Assembly: GCA_027577415.1 (NCBI GenBank)
Contig: JANBQS010000684.1
Location: 1-13,556 of the forward strand
From: Coemansia sp. RSA 922
Lineage: Eukaryota > Kickxellomycota > Kickxellomycetes > Kickxellales > Kickxellaceae
DNA: 13,556 nt
Direction: 5' to 3'
Part shown: piece after piece, positions 8,286 through 13,556 of the stretch
Layout: each line of letters begins with the position of its first letter
Position numbering within the stretch: the stretch's first letter is position 1
Notes under the pieces: model-generated
Told to the model about the DNA's origin: nothing
Database searches by the model: none
What the model saw: only the letters and a program-made list of their open reading frames with translations
Program-made: the position numbers and the translations under genes

Positions 8286-10238
8286 ATGAAAGCTCTGGGA
8301 ATATTGGGCGCTCTGGCGCTTGCCCTATCTAGCACTGGGCTATCTGAAGCTCACAGCGCTTCCTCTTCCTCCTCCTCTTCCAAGACCATTCGACCTAAAC
8401 TTGCTGGCGGGCAGCAATTCACTATCTTTGATACGCCCATCCCTCTGCCCATCGACTCTAGCTCTGTAAATCCAGCAATACCGGCTGATACCAAGAGCAA
8501 GGTCAAAATTGTAAGCTCAGAAATCGTCAGCATGCTCAGTACCGAGTGCAAGATCCCCGCCTCCAATATCAGGGTTACTAGTGCTTATACTGATGCGGCT
8601 AGCGGTATCACTCACATCTATTTGGTGCAAACGGTTGACGGCAAGGATATTGCCAATTCGGTGGCAAATGTCAACGTCGACGCAAGTAATCGCGTGATTT
8701 CGTCGAGTCACAGCTTTGCTCCCGCTGATTCGCTTGCTTCAGCGGCCAAAGTCGGTACTGCTAGTCTGGAATCAAGCGATGCAGCCAAGGACGCGCTATC
8801 TATTTTGGCCACACACATAGGCAGCTCGTTGACCAAGGCCGAGCTCGACGCAGCGACATCTACGACAGTTAATAATGTTGTTAGTGGCCAGCCGCAGCTT
8901 GTAGTTGAAAGTTTGCCCGCAGCGTTTGCTATCGACGGTACGGCGAAGGTCAGCAGAGAGTATATCCAGCAGAGCGATGGCAGTGTCGTGCCAGTTTGGC
9001 GTGTAGTTGTCGAGCAGAAGGACCACTGGTGGAACGCACATATTGATGTGAGCAGCCAAAAAGTAATTTCTCTGTCCGACTGGTACGCACAGTCCGAGAG
9101 CTACTTTGTCTACGCCAAAGATACGCGGTCACCAGCTGATGGTTCGCGAGTAATGGTTGTAGATCCCGACTACTCTAGTGCTAGTCCTAAGGGGTGGGTG
9201 ACAGACGATAGTACGAGCGGCAACAACGTTTGGGCTCAGAGCAACCCGTTCGGCGGCAGTACATGGGAATCCAACCATCGACCAACAGCACAAAGTGGCG
9301 GCGTATTCAATTATACGATCGACTTTACCAAGGCGCCAAAGACGTACATTGATGCGGCGATTACGCAGGTATTCTACACTGTCAATATCATGCACGATCT
9401 GTCATTTATCTACGGGTTTGACGAGGCTGCTGGCAATTTCCAAGACGAGAACTATAGTGGCGAGGGTGTTGGCGGCGACTATGTCGTGGCCTTTGCGCAA
9501 GACGGTGGTGGCACTAATAATGCTAATTTTGCTACACCACCAGATGGCGAGAACCCACGCATGCGCATGTACATTTGGACGCAGACTAGGCCAAACCGCG
9601 ACGGCGACTTGGAGCAAGATATAGTTGCGCACGAGTTTACTCATGGCATCTCAAATCGATTGACTGGCGGCCCGGCTAATACGGATTGCCTCAACGATGG
9701 CGAGTCGGGCGGAATGGGCGAAGGCTGGAGCGACGCAGTAGCAAATATTCTGCGCCTGAAATCAACGGATACCAAGCACACGGACTTTATACTCGGAGAC
9801 TATGTCTACACCAAGGGCATTCGCAAATACCCGTACTCGACCAGTCTGACTACCAACCCCTCCATGTATAGCTTCCTCGACGACCCCCAATACGAGGAAG
9901 TCCACGACATCGGCGAAGTTTGGGCAGAGATGCTGTACGAGGTAATGTGGGCGCTGATTGACAAGAACGGATTTGCCAAGGATATTTTCGCTCACGATTT
10001 GACCAAGGGCAATTCGATTATGCTGCAGATATTGCTCGACGGCATGAAGCTGCAGCCATGCAATCCGACTTTTATCGACGCTCGTGATGCGATTATTCAA
10101 GCCGAGAAGAATCTGACTGGCGGCAAGAATAAATGCGCCATCTGGACTGCCTTTGCCAAACGCGGTCTAGGCGTTAATGCGCCCAGGTCTGAGGGAGGCA
10201 GCCACACCGACGACAGCACTGTTCCAAGCGGGTGTTAG
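8286..10238 (+). CDS. Fungalysin, secreted M36 metalloprotease
   Basis: This 650-residue preproenzyme is complete and uninterrupted. Fungalysins are extracellular zinc endopeptidases that degrade proteins such as elastin, keratin and collagen for nutrition. Residues 1-22 form a signal peptide with a Leu/Ala-rich core, probably cleaved after A22. A poly-Ser stretch follows. Residues of roughly 60-250 form the propeptide, starting with an FTP-type domain that keeps the enzyme inactive. The catalytic domain starts near residue 270. The HEFTH zinc motif gives H449, E450 and H453. The third ligand is E479 in GMGEGWSD, 26 residues after the second His, the spacing seen in Aspergillus fungalysin. 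The flanking SNRLTGGP is also family-typical. All catalytic residues are present, so the enzyme should be active. The length matches the family. The start is the only ATG that gives a signal peptide, and a TATA box lies 72 bp upstream. Confidence 0.96.
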   Translation: MKALGILGALALALSSTGLSEAHSASSSSSSSKTIRPKLAGGQQFTIFDTPIPLPIDSSSVNPAIPADTKSKVKIVSSEIVSMLSTECKIPASNIRVTSAYTDAASGITHIYLVQTVDGKDIANSVANVNVDASNRVISSSHSFAPADSLASAAKVGTASLESSDAAKDALSILATHIGSSLTKAELDAATSTTVNNVVSGQPQLVVESLPAAFAIDGTAKVSREYIQQSDGSVVPVWRVVVEQKDHWWNAHIDVSSQKVISLSDWYAQSESYFVYAKDTRSPADGSRVMVVDPDYSSASPKGWVTDDSTSGNNVWAQSNPFGGSTWESNHRPTAQSGGVFNYTIDFTKAPKTYIDAAITQVFYTVNIMHDLSFIYGFDEAAGNFQDENYSGEGVGGDYVVAFAQDGGGTNNANFATPPDGENPRMRMYIWTQTRPNRDGDLEQDIVAHEFTHGISNRLTGGPANTDCLNDGESGGMGEGWSDAVANILRLKSTDTKHTDFILGDYVYTKGIRKYPYSTSLTTNPSMYSFLDDPQYEEVHDIGEVWAEMLYEVMWALIDKNGFAKDIFAHDLTKGNSIMLQILLDGMKLQPCNPTFIDARDAIIQAEKNLTGGKNKCAIWTAFAKRGLGVNAPRSEGGSHTDDSTVPSGC

Positions 10239-10272
10239 CATTAATTTTTCAGCAGTTTGTATTAGTACGAGT

Positions 10273-10278
10273 AATAAA
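10273..10278 (+). terminator. AATAAA polyadenylation signal of fungalysin gene
   Basis: An exact AATAAA lies 35 bp after the TAG stop of the fungalysin gene and is followed by TTTGTAAAAAAAG, a plausible cleavage region. Confidence 0.6.
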
Positions 10279-10392
10279 GTTTGTAAAAAAAGTGTCATGC
10301 TGTCCAAATCACTAGTGGACTGTTTGCCAAAGTGTCTGAGTGCCACTTCAGCTACACCCGTTTTCGTATAGAATAGAACCCTGCAATATTCT

Positions 10393-10613
10393 GGTGCAGA
10401 CATTACTTTGTTTCGGAAAATGCTTGGAAAAGCATATACCACTCTTACTCACCAAGCCCTCTTTGTAAAAATGGCAGCAAAGGGGACGCATACCTTGTTT
10501 TTGCTCACAAGGCTCTCTTTGTAAAAGCAACGATAAAGGGGTGCATACGTTGTTCTTACTCACAAGTCTCTCTTTTAAAAAATAGCGGGAAAAGGAAACC
10601 AGACTTTGCTCCA
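10393..10613. repeat. Degenerate ~55-bp tandem repeat, about four units
   Basis: Units begin with CTCAC at 10448, 10504 and 10559, so the period is 56 then 55 bp. Units 1 and 2 are about three-quarters identical and share CTCTTTGTAAAA, AAAGGGG and GCATAC. Unit 3 is more decayed but keeps CTCACAAG..CTCTCTTTTAAAA. A weak leading unit (10393-10447) ends in GCATATACCACTCTTA, matching the end of unit 2. The array lies between the fungalysin 3' end and the promoter of the next small gene. The period is not a multiple of three, so it is unlikely to be coding. It contains a 6-bp hairpin with a GGAA loop at 10420-10435. Confidence 0.65.
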
Positions 10614-10649
10614 AAAAAATGGGCGAAACCCCATTCAGGCCATCGCATA

Positions 10650-10681
10650 AAGGAAGAGCAAATAGCCGCTTGCTCTTCCTT
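10650..10681. repeat. Perfect 12-bp inverted repeat (hairpin)
   Basis: AAGGAAGAGCAA (10650-10661) and TTGCTCTTCCTT (10670-10681) are exact reverse complements around an 8-nt loop (ATAGCCGC). The hairpin lies 97 bp before the ATG of the 99-aa gene. It could be a palindromic protein-binding site, a structured 5' leader, or a transcription-end structure. A pyrimidine-rich run of C and T follows. Confidence 0.75.
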
Positions 10682-10778
10682 CTCTTTTTCCTTTTTCAGT
10701 ACACTTTTTTCTTATTTTCTCTCAGACATTTCACTCCGTCTATAACTTGCTTACTTGCTTTAGCTGACACAAGAAGAA

Positions 10779-11078
10779 ATGTCCAATTTTATGCATGGAA
10801 GCTTTGATAATAGGGTTCCGCTGTATTGCGTAGACCCGACTTTGAATAAAGGGAAGCCTGTCATGTTTCCGGCCAATAAAGATACTATCATACGGTATAT
10901 AAGGAATACGCTGAAGCTCCAATATACGTCTTATACTAATCAAGGGTATGCTGTAGAGCTTTTTAATGGCCATCCTGATAATAAAGGAAAACCACTTGAA
11001 GACAAACAAGAGTACAGAAGTGAAATGAAGATTTACTTTCGCTTTGTGAAACCTACCGCCAAGGCGGCAGATAACTAG
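10779..11078 (+). CDS. Orphan 99-aa basic protein, function unknown
   Basis: I do not recognise this protein. It starts MSNFMHGSFDNRVPLYC, then shows a GKPVMF strand and a helix-like KDTIIRYIRNTLKLQY. A YAVELFNG strand, a polar loop (HPDNKGKPLEDK) and a last strand MKIYFRFV follow, and the tail is KAADN. The alternating strand-helix-strand pattern suggests a small compact alpha/beta fold, perhaps beta-grasp-like, which is inference only. There is no signal peptide or membrane segment. The codons are AT-rich compared with fungalysin and resemble those of the 140-aa orphan. No clear TATA box is visible. The upstream region holds a pyrimidine-rich tract, the perfect hairpin and the 55-bp repeats. 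The gene stands alone, with the SF3B5 gene 342 bp downstream. It could be a real lineage-specific gene; chance is less likely at this composition but not excluded. Confidence 0.55.
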   Translation: MSNFMHGSFDNRVPLYCVDPTLNKGKPVMFPANKDTIIRYIRNTLKLQYTSYTNQGYAVELFNGHPDNKGKPLEDKQEYRSEMKIYFRFVKPTAKAADN

Positions 11079-11235
11079 CATTGATCTGAATATTGACGAT
11101 ACCTTTCTGCTGTTCAACGAGATATATACAACTTGCGTTTACACAATGGTTGAACTCTATCCTTAGCAGTTTTTAATGACCTAGTTTTAAACAAGTTTTT
11201 ACACTCAATATACTCTATTGTAGTCGATAGAATTC

Positions 11236-11241
11236 AATAAA
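11236..11241 (+). terminator. Possible AATAAA polyadenylation signal in gap 11079-11420
   Basis: AATAAA lies 158 bp after the stop of the 99-aa gene, rather far but the only exact match in the gap. The rest of the 342-bp gap is AT-rich. It holds a TATAAG at 11315-11320, about 100 bp before the SF3B5 ATG, and a TTGTTTGG direct repeat near 11326. I see no gene in it. Confidence 0.35.
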
Positions 11242-11420
11242 TAATACACGGGAGTACTCTCGCATACCTTTGATTAAAGTGAGTCAAGGCTCGACAGTGT
11301 CCATAATTGGTCCCTATAAGAAATAGTTGTTTGGTTGTTTGGATTTTTGGTTTAATTTTTTTCTTTTCATTATTACAAACCGTTGATTCTTTTTAACAAA
11401 ACATCGTTTTATTTCTTAAT

Positions 11421-11678
11421 ATGGACAAGTTTGGTATGCACAGTCAGACGGAGCAACTCCATGCCAGACACATTGGCACGGGGAATGCAGATACTTCAAA
11501 ACACCAGTGGCTGACAAACCAACACCGCGACACACTGGCTCACTACGTGGCGGACAACAGTTTGGCGACATACATTAGTATTGTGGAGGGCGAGTCAACT
11601 GTACGAACAAAGTTCAACATGCTACAGCGCATGCGACAGCCATGCGGTCCACCACCGGCGCAAACAACAGAAGACTAA
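11421..11678 (+). CDS. SF3B5: Splicing factor 3B subunit 5 (SF3b10/Ysf3)
   Basis: The product has 85 residues, essentially the same length as human SF3B5 (86). SF3B5 is a small core subunit of the SF3b complex of the U2 snRNP. It packs against SF3B1 and SF3B3 and helps position the branch-site machinery in the nucleus. Conserved blocks are in order and ungapped: HSQTEQLHARHIGTGNADT, then WLTNQHRD, then the helix around YISIVEGES, and a C-terminal MRQPCGPP. The ATG follows an AT-rich leader and is the family's usual start. The gene is intronless. A TATAAG about 100 bp upstream may be the TATA element. The 3' end converges on the hydrolase gene, 59 bp away. Confidence 0.96.
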   Translation: MDKFGMHSQTEQLHARHIGTGNADTSKHQWLTNQHRDTLAHYVADNSLATYISIVEGESTVRTKFNMLQRMRQPCGPPPAQTTED

Positions 11679-11729
11679 GGCCAGAGCACATTCCTTTGCC
11701 AAAATATATCCAAGTGTAAAACTAAAAAT

Positions 11730-11735
11730 AATAAA
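11730..11735 (+). terminator. AATAAA polyadenylation signal of SF3B5
   Basis: AATAAA lies 52 bp after the SF3B5 stop and only 2 bp from the stop codon of the convergent hydrolase gene, so the two transcripts probably overlap at their 3' ends. Confidence 0.5.
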
Positions 11736-11737
11736 AG

Positions 11738-12856
11738 CTATAGAGTATCACAAAACCTGCGCATTGGCGGATACACCTTGTCGATCTGAGTCTTTCCTCG
11801 AAAGAGCGAGTAATGGTTCTTCTCAGGGTAAGTAAGCAATTCGACCGATGTCAGTCCGTTATTTTGAAGCGGGTTGACTTGTTCAACTAGCTTGACAAAC
11901 TCGACTGCCTCGTCTAAAAGGACTTCGTGCTCGCCAACGTGGACCTGGATCCGTGGCAGACACTTGATGTTGCCAAACAAGGGCGACAGCAGCGGGTACA
12001 AAAGTCGCTTTTCAAACTCTACGTCAGACATATCGGTCGGGCCATAGTACAAGCGCGGCAACGAATGTGCGTTTGTGTTTGGAACTCTGGGCAATACACA
12101 CTTGTCCTTGTTACGATTCCAGCTATCAGAGGACATGGTCAGATCCAGATACGGCGACATCAAAATACAGCCAGCGACAGTGGGCTCTTTTAGCATGTCT
12201 AAAAGCAGCAAGCAGGATAGCGCAAGGTTACCGCCAGCACTGAGACCATACACGATGATTTGCTCTGGACGGAACCCGCAGTCCAACAAGTACAAGTAGG
12301 CGACGTGAATGTCATACAGGGCACGCGGAAATGGATGTTCGAACCCGGCGTTGTATCTTGGCACAAAAACGCGCCGACCTAGCTCCTTGGATATCCTGAG
12401 ATAAAGCCACTTTAGCTCTGGCGTATCGCTTATAATGAAGCCGCCACCATTGATGAACATAACGATTTGCTCGCTAGCGGATAGAGGCGAGTCTACGAGA
12501 ACATCGCCGTCCAAGCCGATATCGGCCGAGCACGCGATTACCATGCTGTGGCCGTGCTTCAACTCTCCGCTCTTGTCTAGGCGATACAGCTCGCCGAGCT
12601 TTGACTGGGTGTCTGCATCGTCAATGTTGTAGGGCATCTCGCTGCTCACCATTTCATGCCCGAGAATACGGTACTGGCCCACCGTCTCTGGGATCTCTGG
12701 CTGCTGGTGCTCATCCATGGATGTCTTGGCCATCTTGTGTGCTTCGGCAACATAGTCGAGCGTGTGCCCAAGGTGGATGACAAGTTCGTTCTCTCCTTCA
12801 GCCATTTCAGTGTCACCTACGCCAGGCAGGACGTCAACTCTGATGAGATTTTCCAT
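11738..12856 (-). CDS. Alpha/beta-hydrolase fold-3 (HSL-type) esterase/lipase
   Basis: The product has 372 residues, with the hydrolase domain from about residue 125. Members hydrolyse carboxylic esters or lactones, and the substrate here is unknown. The nucleophile elbow is GLSAG (S206). The oxyanion-hole motif is NGGG (136-139), where most relatives have HGGG. The catalytic His is probably H348 in NHYSLF. The acid would fall in GEHEVLLDE: E311 aligns with the usual Asp, and D315 is close by. Nearest named groups are probably fungal steryl acetyl hydrolase (Say1)-like or lactone hydrolase-like enzymes. The first ~120 residues are polar, acidic and unrecognised, with no signal peptide or membrane anchor, so I expect a cytosolic enzyme. 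The start is the first ATG in frame; the frame continues a further 19 codons to a TTG without an ATG. A minus-strand TATA box lies 92 bp upstream. Confidence 0.88.
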   Translation of the reverse strand: MENLIRVDVLPGVGDTEMAEGENELVIHLGHTLDYVAEAHKMAKTSMDEHQQPEIPETVGQYRILGHEMVSSEMPYNIDDADTQSKLGELYRLDKSGELKHGHSMVIACSADIGLDGDVLVDSPLSASEQIVMFINGGGFIISDTPELKWLYLRISKELGRRVFVPRYNAGFEHPFPRALYDIHVAYLYLLDCGFRPEQIIVYGLSAGGNLALSCLLLLDMLKEPTVAGCILMSPYLDLTMSSDSWNRNKDKCVLPRVPNTNAHSLPRLYYGPTDMSDVEFEKRLLYPLLSPLFGNIKCLPRIQVHVGEHEVLLDEAVEFVKLVEQVNPLQNNGLTSVELLTYPEKNHYSLFRGKTQIDKVYPPMRRFCDTL

Positions 12857-12947
12857 AGAAACTAGGCGATGATGAAAGATTGTGGAGTAAAAAAATAGTG
12901 TGCTAGTTGGCAAAACAAGTTGGGAGTGGAAAGAAGGTAAACCAGAG

Positions 12948-12955
12948 TTTATATA
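12948..12955 (-). promoter_or_regulatory. TATA box of the hydrolase gene
   Basis: Read on the minus strand the sequence is TATATAAA, 92 bp before the ATG at 12856. It lies in the 259-bp gap after the stop of the upstream quinolinate phosphoribosyltransferase gene, which is on the same strand. The spacing resembles the other TATA boxes in this window (72-102 bp). Confidence 0.5.
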
Positions 12956-13115
12956 TGAAAAAATCCGTTGCTGCAGTTATTACAAGTGGCTGGCGTAATT
13001 TGTCTTGGAACAATGTTTGCAGTTTGAAAACGACTCTCACGGGTACTTGTAAGGCAAAGAAAAAAGACTCCAAGGGTGGCGTACGCATTGCATTGTAAAG
13101 TAGTCAAGATGGGCG

Positions 13116-13556
13116 TTAAAAATCACATACGCCATTTGTAGAAAGTGCCGGCTCGCTTGTTTCATAAGCAATCTTGAGCGAAAAGTCGACGTGCGGAACG
13201 CTTTGGGTCATTGTTCCAAAGCTAATAATATCGATTCCAGGTAGCATATACAGCGCGGCAGTATTTTCCGTAATGCCACCACTTGCCTCAATCAACACGT
13301 TATTGCGAGTACTCTGGCACTTGGTTTTCACATTGCTTGCCGCAAGACGCAAGGTATCGGGAGTAAAGTTATCGAGCATGACGATATCAGCTCCCGCATC
13401 GATAGCCTCGTATGCGTCTTGCTCGGATTGGCATTCGACTTCGATTTTGACTGAAAAGCCAGCGACAGAGCGAGCGGACTTGACGGCATTTGTGATCGAT
13501 CCTGTAGCCCAGATGTGGTTGTCTTTGAGCATGACCATGGTGGACAGATCCATGCG
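13116..13556 (-). CDS. BNA6: Quinolinate phosphoribosyltransferase, C-terminal half
   Basis: The open frame enters from the right edge and gives 146 residues of an enzyme that usually has about 290. QPRTase (BNA6/QPRT/NadC) condenses quinolinate with PRPP to nicotinate mononucleotide and CO2, the step that joins the kynurenine route to NAD. The family signatures are in order: MVMLKDNHI at the start, KIEVEC, then ADIVMLDNF and IEASGGI, ending in VDFSLKI. They include the Lys, Glu and Asp that line the substrate site. The first visible codons ([10 protein letters not shown]) are internal, so the ATG at 13553 is not the start. The N-terminal half and the promoter lie outside the window. The C-terminal ~17 residues after FSLKI are a non-conserved tail. 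Confidence 0.95.
   Translation of the reverse strand, partial: RMDLSTMVMLKDNHIWATGSITNAVKSARSVAGFSVKIEVECQSEQDAYEAIDAGADIVMLDNFTPDTLRLAASNVKTKCQSTRNNVLIEASGGITENTAALYMLPGIDIISFGTMTQSVPHVDFSLKIAYETSEPALSTNGVCDF

Noticed and set aside
10393..10613. CRISPR-like array
   Set aside because: The host is eukaryotic, the units are contiguous and degenerate, and there are no unique spacers between conserved repeats.
10348..10614. 88-aa minus-strand frame with repeated KE(R/G)LVSK-like segments
   Set aside because: The apparent protein repeats arise from the 55-56-bp DNA repeat, whose period is not a multiple of three, so alternate units are read in different frames.
12903..13098. 60-63-aa frames on both strands between the hydrolase and QPRTase genes
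   Set aside because: The plus-strand one starts at a TTG, the frames overlap each other, and they cover the hydrolase promoter with its TATA box.
1..13556. A coordinated gene cluster or novel defence-type system
   Set aside because: The recognised genes have unrelated housekeeping roles with mixed orientation; only the two orphan genes remain unexplained and they are 5 kb apart.

Overview
This is a eukaryotic, almost certainly fungal, nuclear genome segment. The evidence is a complete M36 fungalysin protease gene (a mainly fungal family), a eukaryotic cytosolic tRNA-Arg, and eukaryote-only proteins (Dop1, the SWR1 zinc-finger HIT subunit, SF3B5). No spliceosomal intron is needed to explain any gene, intergenic DNA is AT-rich, and neighbouring genes are tightly packed. 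This fits an early-diverging, intron-poor fungus, perhaps Kickxellomycotina/Zoopagomycota-like, but that placement is inferred from gene style and not from a tree.

Layout. 1-4449 (+) is the C-terminal bulk of a Dop1/Dopey trafficking protein, cut at its N-terminus by the window edge. 4567-5094 (+) is the SWR1-complex subunit Vps71/ZNHIT1. It converges on 5154-5576 (-), an unrecognised 140-aa protein with a TATA promoter and three copies of a 9-bp motif. About 1.9 kb without a supported gene follows (5829-7751), then an intronless tRNA-Arg(ACG) at 7752-7824 with a pol III terminator. 8286-10238 (+) is a complete secreted fungalysin preproprotease behind a TATA box. A 540-bp gap then holds a degenerate ~55-bp tandem repeat and a perfect 12-bp inverted repeat, upstream of a second unrecognised small gene (10779-11078, +, 99 aa). 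11421-11678 (+) is the splicing factor SF3B5. It converges on 11738-12856 (-), an alpha/beta-hydrolase of the HSL-type family. 13116-13556 (-) is the C-terminal half of quinolinate phosphoribosyltransferase (de novo NAD synthesis), cut by the right edge.

The recognised genes are unrelated housekeeping functions (trafficking, chromatin, splicing, NAD synthesis) plus one secreted protease, so no functional cluster is evident. The most interesting material is the pair of AT-rich orphan genes. They show a faint common pattern (an N-terminal GK..V.F segment and a central hydrophobic L(Y/F)NG strand) and share short words in their 5' flanks. These, with the TCCAGTCAA motif cluster, the tandem repeat and the hairpin, are the best candidates for something undescribed. 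I found no convincing novel multi-gene system.
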